Position numbers and translations under genes: made by a program. From Natrinema sp. HArc-T2 (GTDB lineage: Archaea; Halobacteriota; Halobacteria; Halobacteriales; Natrialbaceae), in the NCBI RefSeq assembly GCF_041821085.1, contig NZ_JBGUAZ010000008.1:1-64000 (forward strand): a stretch of 64,000 nucleotides of DNA, read 5' to 3'. Each line of letters begins with the position of its first letter. Position 1 is the first letter of the stretch. Shown piece after piece: positions 16,571 to 23,957 of this stretch. The notes under the pieces were generated by a model that did no database searches, had not been told where the DNA came from, and saw only the letters and a list, made by a program, of their open reading frames with translations.

Positions 16571-16590
16571 ACACCCCTCTATCGATGTGT
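16571..16590 (+). repeat. Origin recognition box 1
   Basis: ACACCCCTCTATCGATGTGT, exact consensus, direct orientation. Confidence 0.8.
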
Positions 16591-16776
16591 TTGTGAGAGG
16601 TGATCACTTGCAACTCGAGTCGAACGTTGGGGCGTGGACAGTGAAAGAGACGGTGAAATAGTTGTGATTGACATGATTGGTGATAATACGCGAGATCAGT
16701 GTGAGTCGTGATGGAATTGCTTACTGATAGTAAAATTGTATGATCGGCATGGGAGACTGTTTAAGTCTGTGAAGGG

Positions 16777-16796
16777 ACACCCCTCTATCGATGTGT
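16777..16796 (+). repeat. Origin recognition box 2
   Basis: Exact copy of the 20-bp box, 206 bp from box 1. Confidence 0.8.
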
Positions 16797-16850
16797 GGCT
16801 TTCAGAGCTCGGCAGCTGTGCCGAAAACGAACGAGGACGTCGTGACACAG

Positions 16851-16870
16851 ACACCCCTCTATCGATGTGT
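16851..16870 (+). repeat. Origin recognition box 3
   Basis: Exact copy, 74 bp from box 2, followed by a repeated TCGATGTG half-box. Confidence 0.8.
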
Positions 16871-17033
16871 TCGATGTGTCGAAGGGGGTGGGGGGGGGTA
16901 TCCGACGGGGGAGAGTAGGTGAGAGGTTCGGTACCTCGAGATATCGAAGCAAAGAGCAGATAAGCGGATATCAAGGACGCTAAGCAAGTCGATTTCTTCT
17001 TCTCTTCTTCTAGCTTCTAGACTAGACACTCAC

Positions 17034-17053
17034 ACACCCCTCTATCGATGTGT
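17034..17053 (+). repeat. Origin recognition box 4
   Basis: Exact copy, preceded by the pyrimidine-rich tract and followed by a TCGATGTGT half-box as in box 3. Confidence 0.8.
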
Positions 17054-17263
17054 TCGATGTGTTCCGAACTGCCGCTCTTTTGTTGTCTCAATCACGTCAG
17101 ATATCGCCCTACTGCTTGAATAGAGCAGCGTTCCTCTCAGAGACACAGATCCTCTAGATCTTCCTTCTCAAGGCTGTTCTGTATCGAATCCTCTCAGAAC
17201 GGTTTCTCCACCACGCTCATTTCTCGTTCAAAGGCTCTGTTTCTGTCTCCACCTTCACCTCGA

Positions 17264-17283
17264 ACACATCGATAGAGGGGTGT
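17264..17283 (-). repeat. Origin recognition box 5 (inverted)
   Basis: ACACATCGATAGAGGGGTGT, the exact reverse complement of boxes 1-4, facing them across about 210 bp. Confidence 0.8.
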
Positions 17284-17396
17284 CTGTGTTACCACCGTAC
17301 TGCGGCATAACACATCGTCGGTCGTCGGTCACGACTCGCGGTTGCCTACTCTCAGCTCAGGGGAACTGGTGGCGATACCTTCTCAATCGAAGAAAT

Positions 17397-17416
17397 ACAC
17401 ATCGATAGCGGTGGGG
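17397..17416 (-). repeat. Degenerate origin recognition box 6
   Basis: ACACATCGATAGCGGTGGGG keeps the ACACATCGATAG core. It lies 24-43 nt before the orc1/cdc6 ATG, so it may serve in autoregulation. Confidence 0.5.
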
Positions 17417-17439
17417 GAACACTTTTGGTTCCACCCTGT

Positions 17440-18879
17440 ATGGGTCATCGTATGGACCACTTCGAGGATCCTCGCGATGGGGCGGGGACATCGAAGGATG
17501 ACACGACGGAGCAGGCTCCTTCCTCGTCTGATTCGACTGCATCCGAGCGACCCTCATCTTCGACCGATCCAGCGCCGACCAGTGAATCGAAATCGATCGA
17601 GGACATGTTACTTGAGTTCGACCAACAGGACGGACTCATTCGTGACCGGTCGCTTCTCGATCCGAATCATATCGTCGAGGAGGATCGGATCGTCGGTCGC
17701 GACGCGCAACTCCAAGAGGTCACCAAGATGCTCCGTGTTGCTCTGGGTGATAACCGCCCGCCAAATCTTTTTCTTTACGGTCCCTCGGGAACCGGAAAAT
17801 CACTCATTACGAAAGCCGTCTGCAAGAATATTAGTTCCATCTGCGAGTCCCGCGATATCCGGTTCGGGACGGTCGAAGTCAACTGCCAGGATCTCGACAC
17901 CCTCGGTGTTGCGGTCTACGAACTGGCGAGTCGCGCTGCCGCCGAAGCTGGCGTCGACGTGGAGGTTCCGAAACACGGCGTCGCGACGAAAGAAAAGTGG
18001 GACGAACTCTATCGGATCGTCAACGAGAACTTCGACTCAGCGGTCTTCGTCCTGGACGAACTCGACATGCTTGTCGGTCGCCGAGACAAACAGGAGCCGG
18101 CGTTTTCTCGACTGCTCTATCAACTCTCTCGAGCCGGTGCAAACAACGAACTCACGGCTCACATCTCCGTCGTTGCGATTTCGAACGATACGAAAATGAT
18201 GGAGGCTGTGGGTAGTCGGGCTCTGAGTTCGTTTACCCCGGAAGACGTCCATTTCGACGACTACGATGCGAATCAACTCCAGTCGATCCTTCGCCGTCGA
18301 CAGGACGCGTTCTACGAGGATGTCCTCGACGACGATGTCATTCCATTGGCGGCGGCCTTTGCGGCACAGACTCACGGCGATGCCCGCAAGGCGATCGACC
18401 TGATGCGTGTTGCCGGCGAGCTCGCAGAACGCGAAGGTGACGAACGTGTTCGTGAAGAACACGTTCGCAAAGCACAGGATAAAGTCGAGAAAAATCGGGT
18501 TCTCGAGGTCGTCCGCGGGATCAGCACTCAGAAGAAGCTATGTCTCTACGCGACCGCAACTGTCGCTGCCGAGGCGGACGACGAATCCGCTCGCAGCACG
18601 ACCGGGTATCGTGTCTATCAGTTCCTCACTGACGCGATCGGTGCCGAACAATATCATCAGGAGACGTATGTAAACAAGATGAAAGAGATGACGACGTACT
18701 CGCTTGTCGACTTCGAACGGCGGAGTCATGGGCCGAGTTCGGGCATGTTCCTCGAGTTTCAGTTCGGTGAGCGTCCCGATACGATTCTTGAAACAATTCG
18801 TGAAGATTCGCGTCTCGATATGGTCTCTGCGGACGAGGTAACGAGTGTCGTCAAGGCACAGGTTCGGAACGAAAACTGA
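17440..18879 (+). CDS. orc1/cdc6: Orc1/Cdc6 replication initiator
   Basis: 479 aa from ATG 17440 (ATG 17452 is an alternative start). It has an acidic, Ser-rich N-terminal extension of about 60 residues. The AAA+ domain follows: NLFLYGPSGTGKS (Walker A), VFVLDELDMLVG (Walker B), VVAISND (sensor 1) and GDARKAIDLMR (sensor 2). The C-terminal winged helix reads TTGYRVYQFLTDAIG, then TYSLVDFERRSHGPSSGM. It binds the 20-bp boxes on both sides of the gene and loads MCM at this origin (family knowledge). The match of gene and repeats identifies an autonomous origin. The R1-A repeat starts exactly at its stop codon. Confidence 0.93.
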   Translation: MGHRMDHFEDPRDGAGTSKDDTTEQAPSSSDSTASERPSSSTDPAPTSESKSIEDMLLEFDQQDGLIRDRSLLDPNHIVEEDRIVGRDAQLQEVTKMLRVALGDNRPPNLFLYGPSGTGKSLITKAVCKNISSICESRDIRFGTVEVNCQDLDTLGVAVYELASRAAAEAGVDVEVPKHGVATKEKWDELYRIVNENFDSAVFVLDELDMLVGRRDKQEPAFSRLLYQLSRAGANNELTAHISVVAISNDTKMMEAVGSRALSSFTPEDVHFDDYDANQLQSILRRRQDAFYEDVLDDDVIPLAAAFAAQTHGDARKAIDLMRVAGELAEREGDERVREEHVRKAQDKVEKNRVLEVVRGISTQKKLCLYATATVAAEADDESARSTTGYRVYQFLTDAIGAEQYHQETYVNKMKEMTTYSLVDFERRSHGPSSGMFLEFQFGERPDTILETIREDSRLDMVSADEVTSVVKAQVRNEN

Positions 18880-18963
18880 TGCGATCTGCTGTCACTGTGT
18901 CCCGACGCACCCGCATGGTGGGTCGCGAACTCGCCGGCACTGCCTGACAGGTGGCCGTCTGAA
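18877..18963 (+). repeat. R1 interspersed hairpin repeat, copy A
   Basis: 87 bp from TGATGCGATCTGCTGT to CTGACAGGTGGCCGTCTGAA. The ends are imperfect inverted repeats. Its first three bases are the stop codon of orc1/cdc6. Other copies are at 26860, 40772, 60689 and 63887. Role possibly termination. Confidence 0.65.
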
Positions 18964-18987
18964 TCGGTATCGCGGATTCGTCCTACC

Positions 18988-19007
18988 ACACACCTCTATC
19001 GATGTGT
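18988..19007 (+). repeat. Origin recognition box 7
   Basis: ACACACCTCTATCGATGTGT, one mismatch to consensus, downstream of orc1/cdc6. Confidence 0.7.
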
Positions 19008-19146
19008 AATCTGGCGGAATACCCTCTGAAATATCGGATATCGAACGCAAGCTCTGAGCACTCTCGATTGCACTTTCTGGCCACGTCTCATCTTGTATAA
19101 ATGCTATTGTGTCTCTCAGCCATTGCAATTTCAATCGCGCCACGAA

Positions 19147-19166
19147 ACACACCTCTATCGAAGTGT
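19147..19166 (+). repeat. Origin recognition box 8
   Basis: ACACACCTCTATCGAAGTGT, two mismatches to consensus, 159 bp after box 7. Confidence 0.6.
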
Positions 19167-19264
19167 TTCCGATCCGGTTCACCGATCGCTCGAGTCATTT
19201 CGTTTGCCCTCCCTCCGATAGATTCAGCAGCTAAAGCCAACTATACGTGTAGTTCGGTAACCAC

Positions 19265-19366
19265 TCACCACAATCCGGCAGTCAAACCGGCTAGGATGGT
19301 CCCTATCAGAAAGACTGCTACTAGGAGTAGGATCAGTGCCGCCACCATCAAATCAGTCCGGTTCAT
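19265..19366 (-). CDS. 33-aa single-pass membrane microprotein
   Basis: ATG 19366 to TGA 19265-19267. After a short polar start (MNRTDLM) the whole remainder is one hydrophobic helix of about 24 residues (LILLLVAVFLIGTILAG) ending GLW. A polar head, a Gly-containing helix and a Trp end are typical of real small membrane proteins rather than chance frames. It lies just downstream of the origin boxes. The rest of 19367-19745 holds no gene I can support. Function unknown; it could be a subunit of a larger membrane complex. Confidence 0.5.
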   Translation of the reverse strand: MNRTDLMVAALILLLVAVFLIGTILAGLTAGLW

Positions 19367-19745
19367 TTCTCATCACACCCTAGTTGTTCGTGGCTGGTAA
19401 AACGGTCGATAAGTAGTCCATCTGTACTTATCGAATCAGGATGTCTACATAGTCGGTGTGGGAATCGCTCTATGACACTCTCATAGGTACAATAGTTACA
19501 GTAGGCGAATTGAGTTGGGATGATAGCGTCGATCGTTCGGGAAATCGAGAAATGAGACGGCGCTTGCAGGGCGCGTCCGATCACATCGTGGTCGAAGCCC
19601 CCGACACAAACAGTCGAACTGGACACACGACGAAAACACTCGAGTTGTTCTGGACAGCACAGTAGCGGGTTCTGCTACTGGAAACGGACTGCGATACTCC
19701 GGCAAAGCGAAATGAAATTCGCGTCCGTTTCCGGACTGGAACCGC

Positions 19746-20120
19746 TTAGGACAGTTCGGATGTAACGTCGGTCGACGAAATCATCCCGAGGTAGTCGTCA
19801 CCGTCGACGACTGGCAGATGGTTGATACCGAAATTAGTCATCATCGCAGCGACCTCCTCGAGGTAGAGATCCGGTGGGACGGTCTCGACCGATTCCGTCA
19901 TTACGTCGGACACCTGCTGGGTGGTGGGATCGTGGCCCTCAGCGGCCGAAGCGACGAGATCAGTGCTGGTGACGATCGAGGGTGGATCCGTCGATACGAC
20001 CAGTGCGCTGATCTCCTTGTCGCGCATCGCTGTTGCAGCCTCCGTGAGCGTCGCATCCTTCGAGACGATCTCCAGCGGCGTTGACATCACGTCTTCAACA
20101 ATTCTGTTTACGGTCGTCAC
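19746..20120 (-). CDS. CBS-pair protein
   Basis: About 124 aa from GTG 20120 (VTTVNRIVEDVM), chosen because CBS-pair proteins usually begin a few residues before the first V-x-D-V-M. ATG 20147 would add a hydrophobic MIVVIIGYG. The first CBS motif runs from IVEDVMSTPLEIVSKDATLTEAATAM to IVTSTDLV. The second runs from VSDVMTESVETVPPDLYLEEVAAMM to GMISSTDV. Two CBS motifs make one Bateman module that binds adenine nucleotides and senses energy charge. It is monocistronic. The partner it regulates is not evident. An AT-rich 450-bp region lies upstream. Confidence 0.85.
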   Translation of the reverse strand: MTTVNRIVEDVMSTPLEIVSKDATLTEAATAMRDKEISALVVSTDPPSIVTSTDLVASAAEGHDPTTQQVSDVMTESVETVPPDLYLEEVAAMMTNFGINHLPVVDGDDYLGMISSTDVTSELS

Positions 20121-20162
20121 GCCGTAACCTATGATAACCACAATCATGGAGGTTTCGGACAC

Positions 20163-20617
20163 CGCAATTTAGGAATCGGCTCGAGGATACGCGGTGTATG
20201 CGAGCGTCACTCGCTGATCTCTAACTAACATATATCGTTCGTGAGAGTCTCCAGCAGTTTGTCGATGATCATAATTACTAGAAACCTGTCAATACCGTCT
20301 ACGATAAGATATTGCATATTGTTCACAATACTATTTCGTCTATTGTTTGTTCTCGTGTTTATAACTATTATGTAATTTAACCAACTGAGATGCAAATATT
20401 TTATACTACTATCGTTTATAGCGCATATTATCGTTATTTTCCTCCACTACTGGATGCATTTTCAGATCACTGCTCGTGGGCTGATATGCTGACGTTCGAC
20501 CAGGAACTGCAGGCTACGTGATGATCTTACGCACTATTGTGAGTTCTAGTAGAAATATACATTTAGTAATAGACATGATATCGTGGGCTACGAAACGGTC
20601 GACACTGGGTTCAGGTT
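20163..20617. other. AT-rich gene-free stretch
   Basis: Positions 20225-20470 are strikingly AT-rich compared with the rest of the window (runs such as TTTATAACTATTATG and ATATTTTATACT). No frame of note is present. It may be a foreign remnant, an unwinding-prone region or a regulatory spacer. Confidence 0.5.
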
Positions 20618-20618
20618 T

Positions 20619-20700
20619 TTGACATCCTTCCCTCGCTAAAGGGTGATGATTCCCCGAAGGGGATATTCAGGCTGCGCGTTTCCTTGGGTCTCAAGTACGC
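20619..20700 (-). mobile_element. IS1341-type right-end relic
   Basis: Read leftward, a GGGGAATCATCACCCTTTAG block is followed by CGAGGGAAGGATGTCAA, the common tail of haloarchaeal tnpB elements. No tnpB frame is left beside it. Confidence 0.55.
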
Positions 20701-20805
20701 TTTCGTGTGGACCGTCAATGGTCGCACCGAATTGGTACCGGATTCGGAGGCGATGCGATACCTGAACGACGATGGCTTGTGATGTCGAATACAGGTTCGT
20801 CAGCT

Positions 20806-21858
20806 CTATTCGAAGTCGATAAGCGGTTTGATGATGCCGTCTTCTTTGGTCTCCATCAGCCTGAACGCCTCTTCGATCTCGTCGAAATCGAACTCATGGG
20901 TAGTCATCGGCGTCGGATCGACGACGTCCTCTTCGAGAAGACGGAGCAATCTGCGCAATCGAAGTCGGCCACCGGGACAGAGGCCGGTGACGATGTCCTT
21001 TTCGGCCATGCCAACACCCCACGCCTCACGCGGGATGTTTACGTACTCACCCTCACCGTGATAGCCGACGTTGGAGATGGTTCCACCGGGTTTCGTCGCC
21101 GCGACACACTGTTCGAGCGTCGTGGAGGACCCGAGCGCTTCGATGGCGGCGTCGACGCCTCTGTCGTTGGTCAGTTCGTGAATCCGTTCGACGGGATCGT
21201 GGTCCTCGAAATTGACGATCTCCGTCGCACCGTAGCGCTCGGCGAGTTCCTGGCGTTTGGGTACCGATTCGACTGCGAGTATCTGGCCTGCTCCCTGCAG
21301 TGCAGCCCCTTTGGTAGCCATGAGACCGACGGGACCCTGGGCGAACACGGCAACGGTTCCGCCGATCGGGATATCGGCGTGTTCGGCACCCATAAACCCC
21401 GTACTCATCATGTCGGTAGTGTAGGCAGCCTCTTCGTCGGTAACGTCGTCGGGAATGTGGGCCATATTCGCGTCGGCCTCGTTGACGTGGACGTACTCGG
21501 CAAACGTGCCGTCTTTGACGTTCGCAAACTTCCACCCGCCGAGAGCACCGTTAGACTGTGATGAATGGTCTGCCTGTGCCGCGTCGGAGCCCCAGTCGGG
21601 AGTGATCGCGCCAACGGCGACACGGTCACCCTGTTCGAACGAGTCGACGTCGCTGCCGACCTCCTCGACGATGCCGACGATCTCGTGACCGAGCGTGAGG
21701 TCTTCCCGTTCACCGATCGCGCCGTGGACCGTATGTACGTCGGAGGTACAGACGAGCCCTTTCGTTGGCTGGAGGATCGCATCGGTCGGTCCTGGTTCCG
21801 GCTCCTCTTTCTCTGTGAATCCTGTTTCGCCGACCTCTTCCATGACAAACGCTTTCAT
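20806..21858 (-). CDS. Zinc-dependent alcohol dehydrogenase (MDR family)
   Basis: 350 aa. The catalytic zinc ligands are visible as Cys37 (GLVCTSDVH), His58-Glu59 (LGHEIVG) and an Asp near residue 150 (TTDMMSTGFMGAE), the Cys/His/Asp pattern of Thermoanaerobacter-type secondary alcohol dehydrogenases. There is no four-Cys structural zinc lobe. The nucleotide-binding loop is VFAQGPVGLMA. It would oxidise or reduce an alcohol/ketone with NAD(P)H in the cytoplasm. It opens the stress-gene island, and a 7-bp-arm inverted repeat lies directly upstream of the start codon. DosR-type and other hypoxia regulons also contain such dehydrogenases (context inference). Confidence 0.9.
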   Translation of the reverse strand: MKAFVMEEVGETGFTEKEEPEPGPTDAILQPTKGLVCTSDVHTVHGAIGEREDLTLGHEIVGIVEEVGSDVDSFEQGDRVAVGAITPDWGSDAAQADHSSQSNGALGGWKFANVKDGTFAEYVHVNEADANMAHIPDDVTDEEAAYTTDMMSTGFMGAEHADIPIGGTVAVFAQGPVGLMATKGAALQGAGQILAVESVPKRQELAERYGATEIVNFEDHDPVERIHELTNDRGVDAAIEALGSSTTLEQCVAATKPGGTISNVGYHGEGEYVNIPREAWGVGMAEKDIVTGLCPGGRLRLRRLLRLLEEDVVDPTPMTTHEFDFDEIEEAFRLMETKEDGIIKPLIDFE

Positions 21859-21860
21859 GA

Positions 21861-21883
21861 CTCGTTCGTAGTACCAGAACGAG
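21861..21883. promoter_or_regulatory. Inverted repeat before alcohol dehydrogenase start
   Basis: CTCGTTC-N9-GAACGAG has perfect 7-bp arms and lies 3-25 nt upstream of the leftward ATG at 21858. It could be an operator or a leader hairpin. Confidence 0.4.
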
Positions 21884-22053
21884 GGCCTTGAAACGGCATT
21901 GCCCTTCTTCCCGAAGGTTCACTGCCGATGAGTTCCGCCAACAGTGGGGAGACGCGATCGTTTCGGTGAACCACGCCGTATCTCGTACTGCTGAACTGAC
22001 GGCTTTACCAGCGTAACGGGACTCGAGGGACGACCGGAAACCGGACGTCGGCC

Positions 22054-22503
22054 CTACGTCGCGCCGTCGGGGTGTGCCTCGCGAATGATCGTCACGGATC
22101 CCGGTGAGCGCCGGACGACCCGCTCGGCGACGCTTCCCACCAAGAACCGTGACAGCCCGCGTCGACCGTGACTCCCGAGGACGATGTGGTCGATGTCGTG
22201 GTCCTCTGCATACCGAATGATCGACGACGCTGCCTGTCCGACCGTCGTGTTAGTCGTCAGAGCTGCGTCGTACTCCTGTGCGATTTCGGTCGCCTCCTCG
22301 AGGAGTTGCTCGGCGGATTCCTGTGACTGTCTGTAGGCCGTCTCCGAGTAGAACCCGTTCAGACCGTCGGTACTCACCCACTCTCGCGGGTCACTCACGT
22401 GGAGGACGTGAATTTCGGCGTCGTTGTACGTCGACAGTGCGTGGTGCAACGCGGCGGTCGCCTGCGGTGATTCGTCGAACGCGACCAGGATTCGGGATGT
22501 CAT
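22054..22503 (-). CDS. UspA family universal stress protein (single domain)
   Basis: 149 aa from ATG 22503 (MTSRILVAFDESPQATAA). A Rossmann-like alpha/beta domain opens ILVAFDES. It ends with the ATP-binding loop GSHGRRGLSRFLVGSVAERVVRRSPGSVT, matching G-2x-G-9x-G(S/T), so nucleotide binding is likely. Usp proteins are cytoplasmic dimers that modulate stress survival. It belongs to a set of six Usp genes between 22 and 36 kb. Its loop is near-identical in plan to those of the tandem proteins at 24922 and 28075. Monocistronic. Confidence 0.9.
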   Translation of the reverse strand: MTSRILVAFDESPQATAALHHALSTYNDAEIHVLHVSDPREWVSTDGLNGFYSETAYRQSQESAEQLLEEATEIAQEYDAALTTNTTVGQAASSIIRYAEDHDIDHIVLGSHGRRGLSRFLVGSVAERVVRRSPGSVTIIREAHPDGAT

Positions 22504-22612
22504 GTACTTCCTGTCAACGGGCAACGGTGAATACACTTTGGGCTCTCGTTTCGATACCGATTCTCAGGCTCACTGCCCCCCTGATTCATAGGGACTGCTG
22601 TCGTACTCCGGT

Positions 22613-22774
22613 ATGTCGCCGAAGCACCATCACCATCGCTGTAATTTCTGTGGAGACGATTTCGACACCGGTGATTTTCACAGTAGCGCGAGCCGTGCCA
22701 GTGACAGAGGCGGCACTGCTGACGTTGTCGGATGCCGTACGGAAGAGTGGGGAAACGACGCGGTCGGTCGGTGA
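22613..22774 (+). CDS. 53-aa His/CxxC microprotein
   Basis: ATG 22613 to TGA 22772-22774. It begins MSPKHHHHRCNFCGDDFD: four His next to a C-x2-C knuckle, then a polar Ser/Gly/Asp tail with one more Cys. Plausible metal-binding microprotein of the kind common in haloarchaea. It occupies the otherwise gene-free gap 22504-22806. No promoter element is obvious, so the call is tentative. Confidence 0.45.
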   Translation: MSPKHHHHRCNFCGDDFDTGDFHSSASRASDRGGTADVVGCRTEEWGNDAVGR

Positions 22775-22806
22775 CGATCACCGATTCGGTTTCCATCGCC
22801 CCGTCG

Positions 22807-23112
22807 TTATCCTTGCGGCGTTCGACCGAGTTCGCGTTCGACCGTTGCCACTCGGTCTGTCGTGTGCTGCTCGCGATCGGGCTGGTGGTCGATTTCCAAC
22901 GAGGTGATAATTCGGTCTTCGTCGATCGCTTCGTGTGCAGCCGCTGCAGCGTCGAAGATTTCGCTCACGTCGTCGGCTTCGATGATCGTATCCATCGGCG
23001 TGAGTTCGTACGAGATGTCGAACTGGTCGAGCGCGTCGACCGCGGCGGCGATCTGGTCCGACATGTGTTCTTCTCGAACCGGGATAATCTCGAGTCTGGC
23101 AATTACTGTCAT
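22807..23112 (-). CDS. MTH1187/YkoF-like thiamine-binding family protein (DUF77)
   Basis: 101 aa from ATG 23112 (MTVIARLEIIPVREEHM). The sequence follows the MTH1187 ferredoxin-like fold: an N-terminal strand ending IIPV, DQIAAAVDALDQFDISYELTPMDTIIEADDVSEIFDAAAAAHEAI, and a last strand TSLEIDHQPD. Family members form tetramers and bind thiamine or a similar small ligand, perhaps as a sensor or carrier. Here it lies among stress genes with no thiamine genes nearby. The upstream GTG would add a non-conserved arginine-rich stretch. Confidence 0.75.
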   Translation of the reverse strand: MTVIARLEIIPVREEHMSDQIAAAVDALDQFDISYELTPMDTIIEADDVSEIFDAAAAAHEAIDEDRIITSLEIDHQPDREQHTTDRVATVERELGRTPQG

Positions 23113-23210
23113 GGGTCGTTCTTTGAGCAGGGACACGGCGGTTCGACACCGTGCCACACGACGTACGCGAGCCACCGTCAAATGCTTTTGCGGGTCATCT
23201 CGCAAGGCAG

Positions 23211-23471
23211 TCAGGCGTGTCGCTTCTCCGGCGTGGTGCCTGTCGGATGGTACGCCCAGAAGTTGCCGGCGCGCATCGCATTCGCGACGGCCTTGTGCAG
23301 ATCGACTATCGTCTCAGGCTGTTCGGGTTCAACGTACTCGAAGAACGCGCTGAGTGGTACGACAGTCTTGTAGTTGATCCGGATCGGATCGTCTCCGTGT
23401 TCGGCGACGAACGCGTCGCGCTCGAGCGGGAAATCGTCGTGCGCGTCGACGTTTTTCGCGATAATCGCCAT
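23211..23471 (-). CDS. DUF5785-like protein with decayed N-terminus
   Basis: 86 aa from the internal ATG 23471 (MAIIAKNVDAHDDFPLERDAF). The body (FVAEHGDDPIRINYKTVVPL, FEYVEPEQPETIVDLHKAV, AMRAGNFWAYHP) matches my memory of the haloarchaeal DUF5785 family. In that family a further 22 or so residues of the type MDWPHDP...RRKYG precede the MAI. Those residues are still legible upstream in another frame but are broken by start loss, a stop and a one-base deletion (23472-23530). The protein may now start internally or be inactive. Function of the family is unknown. Confidence 0.6.
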   Translation of the reverse strand: MAIIAKNVDAHDDFPLERDAFVAEHGDDPIRINYKTVVPLSAFFEYVEPEQPETIVDLHKAVANAMRAGNFWAYHPTGTTPEKRHA

Positions 23472-23530
23472 GCCTACTTGCGCTTCCTTCCGCTGCTTTC
23501 CGCTCCGTTGGGGTCGTGTGGTCAGTTCGT
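23472..23530 (-). pseudogene. Broken former N-terminus of the DUF5785-like gene
   Basis: Read leftward: ACG AAC TGA CCA CAC GAC, then codons for PHDPNGAESSGRKRK and a TAG that arises where one base of an expected TAC (Tyr) is missing before GGCATGGCG. Restoring ATG, TGG and TAC would give the usual family start MDWPHDP...KYGMAI. Confidence 0.5.
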
Positions 23531-23636
23531 GGGCGGTTGTCTGTGAAAGAACAGCAAACGGCTTGTGCCCACAGAGGTCCTGAAAATGGCACACTACAAA
23601 TACTGTCGGACAACAGTCAGTAACAAAAGAGAGCGG

Positions 23637-23957
23637 CTATCCGAACAGATCTCCGAGCCCCTCGCCCGACACGTCTTCTTCCTCCTCCTCTTCTGGCTCT
23701 TCTGCTTCTTCCTCTGGGGCTTCTTCCTCTCCTTCCGGTTCTTCCACCTCCGAAGCGGGTGCAGCTGGCGCTGGTGCACCGATCGCTGCCTCCGAAATGG
23801 CGTCCTCGATATCGACATCCTCGAGTGCGGCGACGAGTGCCTTCACGCGGGATTCTTCGCTGTCGACACCCGCGGCCTCGAGAACGTCGGTAACGCTCTC
23901 TTCTGTAATTTCCTGATCGGCCTCGTGCAAGATGAGGGCTGCGTAGACGTATTCCAT
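23637..23957 (-). CDS. rpl12: Archaeal ribosomal P-stalk protein P1/L12, stand-alone copy
   Basis: 106 aa from ATG 23957 ([20 protein letters not shown]). All family features are present: the N-terminal dimerisation helix set ([32 protein letters not shown]), an Ala/Pro hinge ([10 protein letters not shown]), a Glu-rich tail and the C-terminal [10 protein letters not shown] that recruits translation factors. L12 normally lies in the L11-L1-L10-L12 operon. Here it stands alone among Usp, Hsp20 and DUF5785-like genes, so it is probably a second, stress-related copy. Several residues ([10 protein letters not shown]) differ from the common NEADEE pattern. Confidence 0.9.
   Translation of the reverse strand: MEYVYAALILHEADQEITEESVTDVLEAAGVDSEESRVKALVAALEDVDIEDAISEAAIGAPAPAAPASEVEEPEGEEEAPEEEAEEPEEEEEEDVSGEGLGDLFG

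Larger units (their letters stand above)
16406..17439. other. Predicted replication origin upstream of orc1/cdc6
   Basis: About 1 kb without a credible gene, carrying five exact copies and one degenerate copy of a 20-bp origin recognition box. It also has AT-rich stretches (16650-16745) and a pyrimidine-rich tract (16990-17025) suitable for unwinding. Four boxes point one way and the fifth (17264-17283) is inverted near the initiator gene, as in archaeal origins. Two more boxes follow the gene. Confidence 0.8.

Noticed and set aside
16391-16603. 70-codon frame within the origin region
   Set aside because: GTG start, contains an origin box at its end, no family resemblance.
16571-17283. CRISPR array from the repeated 20-bp units
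   Set aside because: Intervals are 74 to 211 bp and unequal, one copy is inverted, and copies continue beyond an orc1/cdc6 gene: origin boxes, not CRISPR repeats.
19456-19665. 69-codon rightward frame
   Set aside because: No promoter, no acidic bias and no motif; may be remains of something but not supportable.
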